Below the pieces are notes generated by a model. That model did no database searches. It was not told where the DNA came from and worked only from the letters and a program-made list of their open reading frames with translations. A stretch of DNA of 64,000 bases from Mycobacterium sp. shizuoka-1 (lineage in GTDB: Bacteria > Actinomycetota > Actinomycetes > Mycobacteriales > Mycobacteriaceae). Below, piece after piece: positions 1 to 10,245 of this stretch; the first letter of the stretch is position 1, and each line of letters opens with the position of its first letter. The stretch lies in assembly GCF_002723835.1 (NCBI RefSeq), contig NZ_BEWG01000020.1, positions 1-64,000 on the forward strand. Direction: 5' to 3'. Made by a program: the position numbers and the translations under genes.

Positions 1-96
1 GTCCGGTCCTTCACCGCCGACCCCACCCGCAGCTACCAGCGCGGCGACAAAACCACCCGGACCTACCGCACCCGCGAACCCAAACCGCCTTCATGA
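1..96 (+). mobile_element. C-terminus of an IS481-type transposase (cut by window edge)
   Basis: The first 32 codons are open and end in TGA at 94-96. The peptide contains ADPTRSYQ and a basic, threonine-rich tail, which resembles the 'LDPTRDYQ' C-terminal tail of mycobacterial IS481-family integrases. Only the tail is visible, so the family call rests on this short motif and on the terminal repeats that follow directly. The catalytic DDE domain would lie upstream of the window. Confidence 0.55.
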
Positions 97-145
97 GTGT
101 CAGCGATGTCCCAAGACATAAGTGTCAGCGATGTCCCGAGACACC
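96..145. repeat. Two 25-bp tandem repeats at the IS terminus
   Basis: Two adjacent 25-bp units start at 96 and 121 and share AGTGTCAGCGATGTCC. They differ mainly in the last few bases (AAGACATA against GAGACACC). Such repeated blocks beside the transposase stop codon are typical of the ends of IS481-type elements. The outer end of the element is probably near 145, 44 bp short of the encapsulin stop codon. Confidence 0.55.
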
Positions 146-188
146 ACACGCCGCTGGGCGAACGAAAACGCGCCGAAATCGCTAGGAG

Positions 189-986
189 CTAAGCGGTCAG
201 GGCGACCGACGCCTCGGCGGTGTAGCACAGGAACGTCAGCGTCTCCTGCAGGTACAGCTGCACGGTGTCGGCATCATGGCTCAGGTAGCCGATCGCGACA
301 TCGGTGCCCAGCTGCAGGTCGAAATCGCCGCCGCGGGTGCTCAGCAGGAACGCCCCGTCGATCGCGGGCGCCCAGATGATCTCACCGTCCACCAGCCGGT
401 TGAGGTGCTCGCGGATCGGATAGCCGTGCTCGGTGGTCTCGCTGACCTTGGTGTAGGCATCGGCGGACAGCAGCACCGAGTAGGGGCCGTCCACACCGGC
501 CAGCCTCAGCTCGGACAGCGCCTGGGCGAAGACGTCCGGATACTCCCGGGCATCCTCCGGCAGCGCCAGCGCGGGGTTCGAGCTGCAGCTGCGGATCCCG
601 TCGATCGAGGCTGCCGAGTACCCCTCGAAGATCGCGCGATCCTCGATGAACGCCAGCTTCTTGGCGGCGTCCTTGACCGGATCCCAGTCGGAGTCCTGTG
701 CGCCGCGCTCTACGTCGTCGATCGCGACCCGCGACACCGTGAACGGCACCCGCAGCCGCACCAGGGGCTTTGCCTCGCGCAGGTGGGCCACCACACCGTC
801 GGCAGGCGCGGGGACGTCGCGCAGATGCCCGGTGCTGATCGCCGCCGTCACCGGACCGCCCGGCTCGCTGACGTCGACCACCCGCCGACCGGCGATATGA
901 CGCTTGAACGTCCGGGCTGCTTCCAATTCGATTTCGCCCCAAGCCGATTCGGTGATCGGAGCGAGTTCGCGGTAGAGGTTGTTCAT
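189..986 (-). CDS. enc: Encapsulin shell protein (Cfp29-like)
   Basis: This 265-residue protein is a family 1 encapsulin. It has an HK97-type capsid fold and self-assembles into a protein nanocompartment in the cytoplasm. The N-terminus ([20 protein letters not shown]) carries the helix that lines the shell interior and binds cargo; the rest matches the normal length of mycobacterial Cfp29. Its ATG overlaps the TGA of the upstream DyP gene by one base (TGATG), so the two are translationally coupled and co-transcribed. The gene is last in the operon and is followed at once by an IS481 end. Family assignment is secure; the compartment's physiological role (peroxide or oxidative stress) is inferred from the cargo. 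Confidence 0.95.
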   Translation of the reverse strand: MNNLYRELAPITESAWGEIELEAARTFKRHIAGRRVVDVSEPGGPVTAAISTGHLRDVPAPADGVVAHLREAKPLVRLRVPFTVSRVAIDDVERGAQDSDWDPVKDAAKKLAFIEDRAIFEGYSAASIDGIRSCSSNPALALPEDAREYPDVFAQALSELRLAGVDGPYSVLLSADAYTKVSETTEHGYPIREHLNRLVDGEIIWAPAIDGAFLLSTRGGDFDLQLGTDVAIGYLSHDADTVQLYLQETLTFLCYTAEASVALTA

Positions 987-2011
987 CAGGGCTGTCCTTT
1001 CAGGCTGCCGATCGCCAGTGAGCCGTCGGAAGTGGGGGCGGGTGCCGGGGGAGCCACCGCACTGTCGCCCGAGCCCGGTCTCGGCGGCGGATCGTTCAGA
1101 AAATCGACGATGGGGGTGAAGAACAGCGTGCCGGTCAGCGCGGTGGAGAAGTCGAGGATGCGGTCGGTGTTACCCGGCGGGTCGCCGATGAACATGTTCT
1201 CCAACATCTTCTCGGTCACCCCGGGGGAGCGCGAGTATCCGATGTAGTAGGTGCCGTACTCACCCTTGCCGACTTCACCGAACGGCATGTTGTGCCGCAC
1301 GATCTTGAGCTCGTTGCCCTCGTCGTCGGAGATCACGTTGAGCGCGACGTGTGAATTGGCCGGTTTCACGTCGTCATCGAGTTCGATGTCCTCGAGCTTG
1401 GTGCGGCCGATGACATTCTCCTGCTCGGTGACCGACAGCGATTCCCACGAGGCCATGTCATGGACGTACTTCTGCACGTGCACGTAGCAGCCACCGGCGA
1501 AATCGGGGTCCTCGTCGCCGATTTCGGTGGCGCTCACCGCCACCGGACCGTCCGGGTTCTCGGTGCCGTCGACGAACCCGAGCAGGTCGCGGTTGTCGAA
1601 GAACTTGAAGCCGTGCACCTCGTCGACGATCGTGATCGCATCGCCCATGGCCTTGGCCACCCGGCCGGCCAGCTCGAAGCAGACGTCGAGCACCTCGGCG
1701 CGGATGTGGAACAACAGATCACCCGGCGTGGACGGGGCGTGATGACGGGGGCCGCGCAGCTCGACGAACGGGTGCAGGTCTTTGGGACGCGGCCCGGCGA
1801 ACAACCGGTCCCACGCCTCGGACCCGATCGAGGTCACCATCGACAAATGCTTGGACGGATCGCGGAACCCGACGGCACGGACCAGACCGGACAGATCCGG
1901 CAACGCGTCGCGCACCGCCGACTCGCCACCGGTGTTGATCGTGGCCACCAAAAAGATCGCGGCGGGTGTCAGGGGAGCCAGTACCGGTTGAGGTAGCGGG
2001 GAAGGCACCAT
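986..2011 (-). CDS. dyp: DyP-type heme peroxidase, encapsulin cargo
   Basis: This is a 341-residue dye-decolorizing peroxidase that uses heme and H2O2 to oxidise substrates. The family hallmark GFVDG lies at residues 145-149 (catalytic Asp148), the likely proximal heme His is H221 (SHVALN) and the distal Arg is R239 (IVRHNMP). After about residue 305 there is a Pro/Ala-rich linker ending in [11 protein letters not shown] (about 329-339), a classical encapsulin targeting peptide. The first gene of the operon, it lies directly upstream of the shell gene. A TAGGGT hexamer sits 6 nt before the GTG of codon 2, so translation may begin leaderless at 2008 rather than at the ATG at 2011. Confidence 0.95.
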   Translation of the reverse strand: MVPSPLPQPVLAPLTPAAIFLVATINTGGESAVRDALPDLSGLVRAVGFRDPSKHLSMVTSIGSEAWDRLFAGPRPKDLHPFVELRGPRHHAPSTPGDLLFHIRAEVLDVCFELAGRVAKAMGDAITIVDEVHGFKFFDNRDLLGFVDGTENPDGPVAVSATEIGDEDPDFAGGCYVHVQKYVHDMASWESLSVTEQENVIGRTKLEDIELDDDVKPANSHVALNVISDDEGNELKIVRHNMPFGEVGKGEYGTYYIGYSRSPGVTEKMLENMFIGDPPGNTDRILDFSTALTGTLFFTPIVDFLNDPPPRPGSGDSAVAPPAPAPTSDGSLAIGSLKGQP

Positions 2012-2014
2012 CTG

Positions 2015-2020
2015 ACCCTA
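2015..2020 (-). promoter_or_regulatory. -10 hexamer for the DyP-encapsulin operon
   Basis: On the minus strand TAGGGT fits the mycobacterial TANNNT -10 consensus. It lies 3 nt from the DyP ATG and 6 nt from the in-frame GTG at codon 2, the spacing expected for a leaderless transcript beginning at that GTG. No convincing -35 is visible. Start-site mapping would decide. Confidence 0.45.
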
Positions 2021-2050
2021 ACGAAAATGCCGTCGGCGATGATGGTGAAC

Positions 2051-3337
2051 ATGTCCACGGGTGCCAGTGCGCACGGGTTGTGCGAGTTCATCGACGCGTC
2101 GCCGTCACCGTTCCACGTCTGTCACACGGCGGCCCAGCGCCTGCGGACCGCCGGCTACACCGAACTCACCGAGACCGACCGGTGGCCGCAGCGCCCCGGC
2201 CAGTACTTCACCGTGCGGGCCGGCTCGCTGGTCGCCTGGAACAGTCTCGAGCGCAGCGGCGGCGACAATCGGCCGTTCCGCATCGTCGGCGCCCACACCG
2301 ACAGCCCCAACCTGCGCGTCAAACAGCACCCGGACCGGGTGGTGGCGGGCTGGCGGGTGGTGGCGCTGGAACCCTACGGCGGGGCGTGGCTCAACTCCTG
2401 GCTGGACCGCGACCTGGGCATCAGTGGCCGGCTCTCGGTGCGCGACCCGGACGCCGACGGTGGGGTGTCGCACCGGCTGGTGCGCATCGACGAACCCATC
2501 CTCCGGGTGCCGCAACTGGCCATCCACCTCGCCGAGGACCGTGCCGCGGTCAAGCTCGACCCGCAGCGCCACGTCAACGCGGTATGGGGGCTGGGGGAGA
2601 CCACCCGGTCGTTCGTCGACTACGTCGCCGAGTGGGCCGGTGTGGTCCCCGCCGACCTGTTGTCGGCCGACCTGATGACCCACGACCTGACCCCCTCGGC
2701 CCTCATCGGCGCCGACGGTGAATTCGTCAGCGCGCCGCGACTGGACAACCAGGGCACCTGCTACGCCGGCCTGGAGGCGTTCCTGGCCGCCGAACCGCGC
2801 GGGTACCTGCCCGTGCTGGCGCTGTTCGACCACGAGGAGGTCGGCTCGACATCGGATCACGGTGCCCAGTCCGATCTGCTGCCGACCACGCTGGAACGCA
2901 TCGTGCTGACCGCCGCCGGCGATCGGGAGGACTTCCTTCGCCGGCTGACCGCGTCGATGGTGGCCTCCGGTGACATGGCCCACGCCACCCACCCCAACTA
3001 CCCCGACCGCCACGAACCCGGACACCTGATCGCCGTCAACGGCGGCCCGGTGCTCAAGGTGCAGCCGAACCTGCGCTACGCCACCGACGGCCGGACCGCG
3101 GCCGCGTTCGAGCTCGCCTGCCGGCAGGCCGGCGTACCGCTGCAGCGTTACGAGCACCGCGCCGACCTGCCGTGCGGCTCGACGATCGGACCGATGACGT
3201 CGGCGCGCACCGGGATCCCCACGGTGGACGTCGGCGCGCCCCAGCTGGCCATGCACTCGGCCCGCGAAATGATGGGCGCGGCCGATGTCGCCGCGTATGC
3301 CGCTGCGCTGCAGGCTTTCCTGTCACCAGCCGGCTGA
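2051..3337 (+). CDS. pepC: M18-family aminopeptidase
   Basis: A 428-residue cytosolic zinc aminopeptidase of family M18 that removes N-terminal residues from peptides. Metal-site motifs are in place: AHTDSP (His82), DHEEVGS (260-266) and a C-terminal MHSARE. I start it at ATG 2051 because the mature protein then opens as in mycobacterial PepC (a short tail, then [16 protein letters not shown]). An in-frame extension to 2027 adds only non-conserved residues. The gene is divergent from the DyP operon, with 39 bp between starts. Confidence 0.9.
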   Translation: MSTGASAHGLCEFIDASPSPFHVCHTAAQRLRTAGYTELTETDRWPQRPGQYFTVRAGSLVAWNSLERSGGDNRPFRIVGAHTDSPNLRVKQHPDRVVAGWRVVALEPYGGAWLNSWLDRDLGISGRLSVRDPDADGGVSHRLVRIDEPILRVPQLAIHLAEDRAAVKLDPQRHVNAVWGLGETTRSFVDYVAEWAGVVPADLLSADLMTHDLTPSALIGADGEFVSAPRLDNQGTCYAGLEAFLAAEPRGYLPVLALFDHEEVGSTSDHGAQSDLLPTTLERIVLTAAGDREDFLRRLTASMVASGDMAHATHPNYPDRHEPGHLIAVNGGPVLKVQPNLRYATDGRTAAAFELACRQAGVPLQRYEHRADLPCGSTIGPMTSARTGIPTVDVGAPQLAMHSAREMMGAADVAAYAAALQAFLSPAG

Positions 3338-3399
3338 GGCCGCCGCGACACGACCGAAACCCGCTGCCGCACGCTGCGCCGGGCGCACTGGAATGATTC

Positions 3400-4635
3400 T
3401 TGACCGTGGTGCAGTCCCTGATCGCGCTGTCGGTGGTGCTGGCGATCTGGTCGCTGCTGGCCCGGCCGATGCAACGGGGCCGGATCACCGCGCCGATCCT
3501 GCTGGTCGTGGTCGGAGCCGGCATCGAATACGGCACCTACCACGCCGTCGCCGACACGCTGAACTCCCAGGTCGCCCAGCATCTGGCCGAACTGATCCTG
3601 GCCGTGCTGGTGTTCGTCGACGCCACCGATGTGCGCGGCGGCCTGTTCGGCCGCGATCCCCGATCGGCGCTGCGACTGCTGGGTATCGGGCTGCCGCTGA
3701 GCATCGGCCTGGCGTTCGTGCTGGGCTGGTGGCTGCTGCCCGGCGTCACCTGGCCGGTGCTGCTGATCCTCGCCTGCATCGTCGTGCCGACCGACTTCGC
3801 CCCCGCCTCCCGAATCCTGCGCGACGCGCGGATTCCCGAGCGAGTGCGCGACCTGCTCAACGTCGAGGCCGGATACAAGGACGGGATCATCGCGCCGGTG
3901 TTGGTGTTCGCGCTGGCGCTGGCCTCCGGTCCGGACGATTCCGAGCCCCCGATGCACGCCCTGGCCGAGGCCGTCCCCGAGGTCGGCATCGCAATGGTGG
4001 TCGGCCCCCTGGTCGGTTGGGTGCTGGGCACGCTCGCCAACGCCGCAGAACGCCACAACCTGATGACCGAGCAGTCCAAGCGGATCATCTTCGTCGCCGC
4101 GCCGCTGTTGTCCTACTCGCTGAGCGTCGGCCTCGGCGGCAACGGGTTCGTGTCGGCCTTCCTGTGCGGAATGGCGCTCAACTACGTGCGCAAGGCGCAG
4201 GACAAGCACCGCGAACTGGAGCTCATCGACGACGTCGCGGTGCTGCTGACCGCGTTCATGTGGTTCGTGGTGGCCGGGATCGGTGTCATCGCGCTGATGT
4301 CGGGCGGCGTCACCTGGGGCATGGTCGGCTACACCGCGCTCGCGGTGACCGTGGTCCGGCTGGTCCCGGTGCTCGTCGCGCTGCTCGGGTCGCGGATGGA
4401 CTGGCCGGAGCGGCTGCTGGTCGGCTGGCTGGGCCCCCGGGGGACCACCTCGATCGTGTTCGGCCTGCTGGCGTTCAACGTCCTCGAGGGCGGTGTCGAG
4501 AAACAGGTGCTGTTGATCATGGTGCTGGTGGTGTTGAGCAGCGTGGTGGTGCACGGCCTGTCCGCCGCACCCGTCGCACAGGTCTTTGCGCGCTCCCGCG
4601 CGCGAGCGAGCGGAAGCCCGCCGCCACGCCACTAG
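3400..4635 (+). CDS. CPA1-type sodium/proton antiporter
   Basis: A 411-residue polytopic membrane protein with about a dozen hydrophobic segments, matching monovalent cation:proton antiporters (NhaP-like). The [12 protein letters not shown] segment and [14 protein letters not shown] correspond to the conserved transport core, where an acidic residue pair binds the ion. The late [13 protein letters not shown] motif is also typical of the family. Translation probably starts at TTG 3400; GTG 3406 is an alternative. It ends 10 bp before purL, so the two may be co-transcribed. The transported ion cannot be told from sequence. Confidence 0.85.
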   Translation: MTVVQSLIALSVVLAIWSLLARPMQRGRITAPILLVVVGAGIEYGTYHAVADTLNSQVAQHLAELILAVLVFVDATDVRGGLFGRDPRSALRLLGIGLPLSIGLAFVLGWWLLPGVTWPVLLILACIVVPTDFAPASRILRDARIPERVRDLLNVEAGYKDGIIAPVLVFALALASGPDDSEPPMHALAEAVPEVGIAMVVGPLVGWVLGTLANAAERHNLMTEQSKRIIFVAAPLLSYSLSVGLGGNGFVSAFLCGMALNYVRKAQDKHRELELIDDVAVLLTAFMWFVVAGIGVIALMSGGVTWGMVGYTALAVTVVRLVPVLVALLGSRMDWPERLLVGWLGPRGTTSIVFGLLAFNVLEGGVEKQVLLIMVLVVLSSVVVHGLSAAPVAQVFARSRARASGSPPPRH

Positions 4636-4645
4636 ACTGTCCGGT

Positions 4646-6943
4646 GTGACATCTGGGCTCACTGGAGCTGTCGACACCGTCGACCATGCCGCGACCACCC
4701 CCGAGCACCCGCAGCCGTACCGCGAACTCGGCCTCAAAGACGACGAATATCAGCGGATCCGGGACATCCTCGGCCGCAGGCCCACCGATGCCGAGCTCGC
4801 CATGTACTCGGTGATGTGGAGTGAGCACTGCTCCTACAAGTCCTCCAAGGTGCACCTGCGCTACTTCGGGGAGACCACCACCGACGAGATGCGCAAGGCG
4901 ATGCTCGCCGGTATCGGCGAGAACGCCGGTGTGGTCGACATCGGTGATGGCTGGGCGGTGACGTTCAAGGTCGAGTCGCACAACCACCCGTCCTACGTCG
5001 AGCCCTACCAGGGTGCGGCCACCGGCGTGGGCGGCATCGTGCGCGACATCATGGCGATGGGCGCGCGCCCGGTCGCGGTGATGGATCAGCTGCGCTTCGG
5101 TGCGGCCGACGCCCCCGACACCCGCCGGGTCCTTGACGGCGTGGTCCGCGGGATCGGCGGGTACGGTAACTCGCTCGGCCTGCCCAACATCGGCGGCGAG
5201 ACCGTCTTCGACCCGTCCTATGCCGGCAATCCGCTGGTCAACGCCCTGTGTGTAGGCGTGCTGCGCAAAGAGGATCTGCACCTGGCGTTCGCCTCCGGCA
5301 CCGGCAACAAGATCATCCTGTTCGGGGCGCGCACCGGGCTCGACGGCATCGGCGGTGTGTCGGTGCTGGCGTCGGACACCTTCGGTGGTGACGAAGGCTC
5401 GGGACCGGGCCGCAAAAAGCTGCCCAGCGTGCAGGTCGGCGACCCGTTCATGGAGAAGGTGCTCATCGAGTGCTGCCTGGAGCTGTACGCGGCCGGCCTG
5501 GTGGTCGGTATCCAGGACCTCGGTGGCGCCGGATTATCTTGTGCGACTTCGGAGTTGGCGTCGGCCGGGGACGGCGGCATGGCCATCGCGCTGGATCAGG
5601 TGCCGCTTCGGGCGGCCAACATGACCCCGGCCGAGATCCTGTCCAGCGAGTCGCAGGAGCGCATGTGCGCGGTGGTGACGCCGGACAACGTCGAGAAGTT
5701 CATGGCGGTCTGCCGCAAGTGGGACGTGCTGGCGACGGTCATCGGTGAGGTCACCGACGGCGACCGGCTGCAGATCACCTGGCACGGCGAATGCGTCGTC
5801 GACGTGCCGCCCCGCACGGTCGCCCACGAGGGTCCGGTCTACCAGCGCCCGCTCGCGCGCCCGGACTCCCAGGACGCGCTCAACGCCGACACCTCGGCCG
5901 GCCTGCCGCGGCCAGTCACCGGTGCCGACCTGCGGGCGACCCTGCTGGCGATGGTCGGCAGTCCGCACCTGTGCAGCCGCGCGTTCATCACCGAGCAGTA
6001 CGACCGCTACGTGCGCGGCAACACCGTGCTCGCCGAGCATGCCGACGGCGGTGTGCTGCGCATCGACGAAGCCACCGGGCGGGGTATCGCGGTGTCCACC
6101 GACGCCTCCGGGCGCTACACCCAGCTCGACCCCTACACCGGCGCCCAGCTGGCGCTGGCCGAGGCCTACCGCAATGTCGCCGTGACCGGCGCCACCCCGA
6201 TCGCAGTCACCAACTGCCTGAACTTCGGCTCGCCCGAGGATCCCGGTGTGATGTGGCAGTTCGCCGAGGCCGTCCGTGGGCTCGCCGATGGCTGTGCGGC
6301 CCTGGGGATTCCGGTCACCGGTGGAAACGTCAGCTTCTACAACCAGACCGGGGCGACGCCGATCCTGCCGACACCGGTGGTCGGTGTGCTCGGCGTGATC
6401 GACGATGTGAGCCGCCGGCTTCCGACCGGGCTGGGCAACGAGCCGGGGGAGACGCTGTTCCTGCTCGGGGACACCCGCGACGAATTCGACGGCTCGATCT
6501 GGGCGCAGGTCAGCGCCGACCACCTCGGGGGCGTGCCGCCGACGGTCGACCTGGCGCGCGAGAAGCTGCTGGGCGAGGTGCTGGCGGCGTCTTCCCGCGA
6601 CGGGCTCGTCTCGGCCGCGCACGACCTCAGCGAAGGCGGCCTGATCCAGGCGGTGATCGAGGCGGCCCTGGCCGGCGAAACCGGTTGTCGCATCGTCCTT
6701 CCCGAGAATGCCGATCCGTTCGTGTTCCTGTTCTCCGAGTCGTCGGGGCGGGCGCTGGTCGCCGTGCCGCGCACCGAAGAGAGCCGCTTCACCGCGATGT
6801 GTGAGGCGCGCGGGCTGCCGGCCACCCGGATCGGGGTGTCCGACCCGGAATCGGATTCCGTTGAGGTGCAAGACTTGTTCACGGTGACCATGCAGGAGTT
6901 GCGCTCCACGTCCGAGAAAGTGCTGCCCGGGCTTTTCGGATGA
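4646..6943 (+). CDS. purL: Phosphoribosylformylglycinamidine synthase subunit PurL
   Basis: A 765-residue small-type PurL. It carries out the ATP-dependent amidation of FGAR to FGAM, step four of purine synthesis, in a complex with PurQ and PurS, which are not in this window. Recognisable motifs are [15 protein letters not shown] near the N-terminus, [36 protein letters not shown] and GNVSFYNQT. The start is set at GTG 4646; the open frame runs further upstream into the antiporter gene but without family similarity. The TGA overlaps the next ATG (ATGA at 6940-6943), indicating an operon. Confidence 0.96.
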   Translation: MTSGLTGAVDTVDHAATTPEHPQPYRELGLKDDEYQRIRDILGRRPTDAELAMYSVMWSEHCSYKSSKVHLRYFGETTTDEMRKAMLAGIGENAGVVDIGDGWAVTFKVESHNHPSYVEPYQGAATGVGGIVRDIMAMGARPVAVMDQLRFGAADAPDTRRVLDGVVRGIGGYGNSLGLPNIGGETVFDPSYAGNPLVNALCVGVLRKEDLHLAFASGTGNKIILFGARTGLDGIGGVSVLASDTFGGDEGSGPGRKKLPSVQVGDPFMEKVLIECCLELYAAGLVVGIQDLGGAGLSCATSELASAGDGGMAIALDQVPLRAANMTPAEILSSESQERMCAVVTPDNVEKFMAVCRKWDVLATVIGEVTDGDRLQITWHGECVVDVPPRTVAHEGPVYQRPLARPDSQDALNADTSAGLPRPVTGADLRATLLAMVGSPHLCSRAFITEQYDRYVRGNTVLAEHADGGVLRIDEATGRGIAVSTDASGRYTQLDPYTGAQLALAEAYRNVAVTGATPIAVTNCLNFGSPEDPGVMWQFAEAVRGLADGCAALGIPVTGGNVSFYNQTGATPILPTPVVGVLGVIDDVSRRLPTGLGNEPGETLFLLGDTRDEFDGSIWAQVSADHLGGVPPTVDLAREKLLGEVLAASSRDGLVSAAHDLSEGGLIQAVIEAALAGETGCRIVLPENADPFVFLFSESSGRALVAVPRTEESRFTAMCEARGLPATRIGVSDPESDSVEVQDLFTVTMQELRSTSEKVLPGLFG

Positions 6944-8724
6944 CCAGTGCGGTCGACGACATCACCGGTGAGGCGCAGACCCCGCCAGTGCCACGGCGTC
7001 GCCGCGAATCTCTGATCGAGTGGGCATGGAGCTTGCTGCGCCTGGACTTCGTCGGGGTGGCCTTCGGTGCGTTGTTCTTCTGCCTGTCGCTGACCCCGTC
7101 GCTGGCACCGCGCGACTGGGTGATGGCCGGGCTGATCGGCGGGATCAACGCGGCGATCGGCTACGGCATCGGGGTGCTGGCCGGTGTGGTGTTCCGCCGG
7201 CTCTTCCTCGACCATCGGCCGTGGTGGCCGCCCAGTGCCAAGACACTCGTCCGCCTCAAGGCGGCGACGGTCGTGGTGTCGATCGGCGCCAGCGTACTGA
7301 TCCTCGTGCCGGCCGCCGCCTGGCAGCGCCAGATCGCGGCGGTGATGGGGATCGAGGGTCCGTCCACGCTGGTCTACCTGCGCACCCTGGTCGTGGCACT
7401 GGTCGCCGGCGGCCTGCTGGTGGGGCTGGCGCGGGTGATCAAGGACGCGATCACGTTCCTTGCCCGGCTGATGATCCGGCGCTGGAACCTCAACGACGAG
7501 GTGGCGATGTTCATCGGCACCGCCGTCGTCGTGGTGCTGATCATCACGCTGGCCAACGGTGTGCTCTATCGCGGCTTCGTCGCGGGCGCCAGTGCGATGT
7601 TCCAGCCGCAGAATGACACCACCAGGCCCGGGATCTCCCAGCCGGTCGAGGCCGAAAGATCCGGCAGCACAGCGTCATACGCACCCTGGGACACCCTTGG
7701 TTTCCAAGGCCGCAACTTCGTGGCGTCCGGGCCGCGGGCCGCCGAATTGAGCGAACTCAACGGCAGGCCGGCCAAGGAACCCATCCGTGTCTACGCCGGT
7801 CTGGACACCGCCGACACGATCGAGGGCCGGCTGGCCGTGCTGCTTTCGGAACTGCAGCGCACCAAGGCCTTCGAACGCAAGGTGTTGGTCGTGATCCCGA
7901 CGACCGGCACCGGCTGGGTCGATCCGGTTGCCGCCCGCTCGATCGAGTCGATGTACAACGGCGACACCGCACTGGTGGCCATGCAGTACTCCTATCTCCC
8001 GAGCTGGATCTCGTTCCTGGCCGATCACGAGAAGTCGGTCGAGGCGGGCCGGGCGATGATCGACGCGATTCACCAGCGCTGGCTGCAGTGGCCCGAGAAC
8101 AGCAGGCCCAAGCTGATGCTCTACGGCGAGAGCCTGGGTTCGATGGCCGGTCAGGGTGCGTTCGGATATCTGCCCGACGTCGTCGACATGGGCTTCTCCG
8201 CGGTGCTGTGGGTCGGCCCCCCGAATGCCAGCACCCTGTGGAAGGCCCTGACCGTGCGGCGCGATCCCGGTACTCCGGAGGTTCAGCCGTGGTACGACGC
8301 CGGACGCACGGTCCGGTTCGCGCAGGCGGCCGGCCCCGCGGAGATCGCGGCGGTCGCGTCGTCGCCGCCGTGGAAGGGCACTCGGGTGCTCTACCTGCAG
8401 CACCCATCGGATCCGGTGGTGTGGTGGACGCCAGACCTGCTGTTCGACCGGCCGGACTGGTTGAGGGAGCCGCCCGGCTTCGACCGCAGCGCCGCGATGA
8501 GCTGGTATCCGATCGTCACGTTCTGGCAGGTCAGCGCCGACATGGCAGGCAACGTCACCAGCTCGCAGGCGTCACCGATCGGCCACGGCCACAACTACGG
8601 CAACAGCCAGCTCGACGGCTGGGTGGCGGTGGCCGCACCCGACGGGTGGACGCCGGCGGACACTGAGCGGATCCGGCGTGCGCTGGAGACGCAGATGGCC
8701 GCGGGCGGACCCGAATTTCAGTGA
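6940..8724 (+). CDS. Membrane-anchored alpha/beta-hydrolase-like protein (DUF type)
   Basis: This 594-residue protein has four to five transmembrane helices in the first 215 residues, followed by a large extracytoplasmic or soluble domain with an alpha/beta-hydrolase look. [17 protein letters not shown] (around residue 390) holds a GxSxG-type nucleophile elbow (GESLG), and GHGHNYG near the C-terminus may supply the histidine. It matches a conserved actinobacterial family (Rv1069c is, I believe, a relative) of unknown substrate. The start overlaps the purL stop and its stop overlaps the next GTG, so it lies inside the purL operon. Confidence 0.75.
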   Translation: MTSAVDDITGEAQTPPVPRRRRESLIEWAWSLLRLDFVGVAFGALFFCLSLTPSLAPRDWVMAGLIGGINAAIGYGIGVLAGVVFRRLFLDHRPWWPPSAKTLVRLKAATVVVSIGASVLILVPAAAWQRQIAAVMGIEGPSTLVYLRTLVVALVAGGLLVGLARVIKDAITFLARLMIRRWNLNDEVAMFIGTAVVVVLIITLANGVLYRGFVAGASAMFQPQNDTTRPGISQPVEAERSGSTASYAPWDTLGFQGRNFVASGPRAAELSELNGRPAKEPIRVYAGLDTADTIEGRLAVLLSELQRTKAFERKVLVVIPTTGTGWVDPVAARSIESMYNGDTALVAMQYSYLPSWISFLADHEKSVEAGRAMIDAIHQRWLQWPENSRPKLMLYGESLGSMAGQGAFGYLPDVVDMGFSAVLWVGPPNASTLWKALTVRRDPGTPEVQPWYDAGRTVRFAQAAGPAEIAAVASSPPWKGTRVLYLQHPSDPVVWWTPDLLFDRPDWLREPPGFDRSAAMSWYPIVTFWQVSADMAGNVTSSQASPIGHGHNYGNSQLDGWVAVAAPDGWTPADTERIRRALETQMAAGGPEFQ

Positions 8725-9275
8725 TCACCAAGGACTCTGGCACGCCGGGCGTGCGCGCGGTGGTCAGCACGGCCGTGGCGGCCGCGGTCGGTGCGCCGTT
8801 GGGACTTCGGCCGCCGCGGTTGTGGTCGGGGCTGCGCACCGGCGTGGTGACCGCCGGGGTGGTGGCCACCGGCGTCGCGGCGCTGACGGCGGTGCCCCGG
8901 GTGCGTGCCGGCATGCAGGCGCGCCGGATCCCGGCCGATCCCGTCCGCTGGCTGGCCCTGGAGATCCCGGTCGCCACGGCGTGGACCGAGGAGATGCTGT
9001 TCCGGGGTCTGTTCCAGACCGTCGCCGTGCGGGCATTCGGGCCGACGGTCGGCCCGCTGGTACAGGCCGGGGCGTTCGGGCTCTGGCATATCCCCGATGC
9101 CAGGCGGGTCGGCGATCCGGTGCTCGGCACCGTGGTGGTGACCGGCGTCGCCGGCTGGGTGTTCGGCTGGCTCGCCCGGCGCTCGGGCAGCGTGCTGGCC
9201 CCGGTGCTCGCGCATGTGGCGTTCAACGAGTCGGCTGCGGTGGCCGCCCTGGTGGTACAGCGGCGCAGGCGCTAG
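8721..9275 (+). CDS. CPBP-family intramembrane metalloprotease
   Basis: A 184-residue membrane protein with the Rce1/CAAX-protease-like (Abi) signature: EEMLFRG (motif 1, glutamates and arginine), FGLWHI (motif 2) and HVAFNE (motif 3). The GTG start overlaps the upstream TGA (GTGA), so it is translationally coupled to the hydrolase gene. It occupies the Rv0804-like position after purL. Its 3' end overlaps the convergent F420 enzyme gene by four bases. The substrate is unknown. Confidence 0.8.
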   Translation: MITKDSGTPGVRAVVSTAVAAAVGAPLGLRPPRLWSGLRTGVVTAGVVATGVAALTAVPRVRAGMQARRIPADPVRWLALEIPVATAWTEEMLFRGLFQTVAVRAFGPTVGPLVQAGAFGLWHIPDARRVGDPVLGTVVVTGVAGWVFGWLARRSGSVLAPVLAHVAFNESAAVAALVVQRRRR

Positions 9276-9697
9276 TCCGCCGTCGTCGGCACGTCGCGGC
9301 TGTCCGGCACCAGCTCGTGCGGCTCGGTATCGGTGTCGTCGATCCCGAAGCTGATGATGCGTTTGGGGGTGATGCGAATGATGGCCGAGTCGATGCCGTC
9401 GCCGGGGGCCTGCACCTCCGCCTGTTCGGCGCTACCGCGGATTTCCAGGCAACGCACCCGCCACGGCGTGCGCGAGGCGATGTCGTCGACGACGAATGCG
9501 ACGGTGTTGTTGGTGGCGATGTTGCGAAACTTGCGGCTTCGCGACATGCGGTAGCCGACGATGTCGATGGTGCCGAGCGTGTCGTTGTAGGTGAAGCCCA
9601 CGGGGCTGTTCTGCAGAGTGCCATCCGGCGCGGCCGTGGCCAGCCTGCCGAGATCCGCCGACTTCAGGTACTCGATTTCGTGCGGTTTGAAGGACAT
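9272..9697 (-). CDS. PPOX-class F420-dependent enzyme
   Basis: A 141-residue split-barrel flavin/F420-binding protein of the pyridoxamine-phosphate-oxidase-like class. SFKPHEIEYLKS, LATAAPDGTLQNSPVGF and the RSRKFRNIATN segment are typical of mycobacterial F420-dependent reductases. The ATG at 9697 is preferred over GTG 9700 because a TAGCGT -10 hexamer lies exactly 6 nt upstream, indicating a leaderless start. The natural substrate is not predictable. Confidence 0.82.
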   Translation of the reverse strand: MSFKPHEIEYLKSADLGRLATAAPDGTLQNSPVGFTYNDTLGTIDIVGYRMSRSRKFRNIATNNTVAFVVDDIASRTPWRVRCLEIRGSAEQAEVQAPGDGIDSAIIRITPKRIISFGIDDTDTEPHELVPDSRDVPTTAD

Positions 9698-9703
9698 CAC
9701 CCC

Positions 9704-9709
9704 ACGCTA
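9704..9709 (-). promoter_or_regulatory. -10 hexamer, leaderless start of the F420 enzyme gene
   Basis: TAGCGT on the minus strand fits TANNNT, with 6 nt to the ATG at 9697. That spacing would place the transcription start on the A of the start codon. Confidence 0.5.
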
Positions 9710-9758
9710 GAACCTGAAGTTTGGTTGACGTCAATCGTGGATTGTCATACTCGATGGC

Positions 9759-10151
9759 GTGCCTGCCCGCCGCGCTGCCGACCCCGAGACGACGGTGGCC
9801 GCCGTCCGTGCCGTGGCGACCTGGCTGCACGACGAGCAGGCGCCCACCCCGGACCGTGCCGCGATCGCGTCGGCCGTGCGACTGACCGCCCGCACGCTGG
9901 CCGCGCTGGCACCGGGTGCCAGTGTGGAAGTCCGCATTCCCCCTTTTGTTGCGGTGCAGTGCATCTCCGGACCGCGGCACACCCGGGGCACGCCACCCAA
10001 CGTGGTCGAGACCGATCCGCGGACCTGGCTGCGGGTCGCAACCGGCCTGCTCGGCGTCGACGAGGCGGCCGGATGCGGGCTGCTGCGCCTGTCCGGGTCG
10101 CGAGCCGGTGAGGTCGCCGACTGGCTCCCGGTGATGACACTTTCGGAGTAA
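9759..10151 (+). CDS. Conserved mycobacterial protein, Rv0807-like
   Basis: A 130-residue acidic-to-neutral soluble protein beginning at GTG 9759 (PARRAADPETT). It contains RIPPFVAVQCISGPRHTRGTPPNVVETDPRTWL, split here only by reading, and is related to the SCP2-like 'sterol carrier family' proteins that sit just before purF in mycobacteria. No catalytic motif is visible. The conserved position next to purF suggests co-expression, but its role is unknown. Confidence 0.75.
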   Translation: MPARRAADPETTVAAVRAVATWLHDEQAPTPDRAAIASAVRLTARTLAALAPGASVEVRIPPFVAVQCISGPRHTRGTPPNVVETDPRTWLRVATGLLGVDEAAGCGLLRLSGSRAGEVADWLPVMTLSE

Positions 10152-10245
10152 ACGGCGCCGACACCCGGTGTTCGATTCCGCGTTTCCTGCCGGTGCCCGT
10201 AAACTGGGTTACGTCACCGACCTGCGCCAGGGAGCAGCCCATATC

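Noticed and set aside
3148-4737. 529-codon open frame antisense to the antiporter and pepC
   Set aside because: Product is His/Gln/Arg-rich low complexity, typical of the antisense of a high-GC3 gene; the plus strand encodes recognised proteins.
5534-6871. 445-codon frame antisense to purL
   Set aside because: Shadow of purL codon bias; no recognisable domain.
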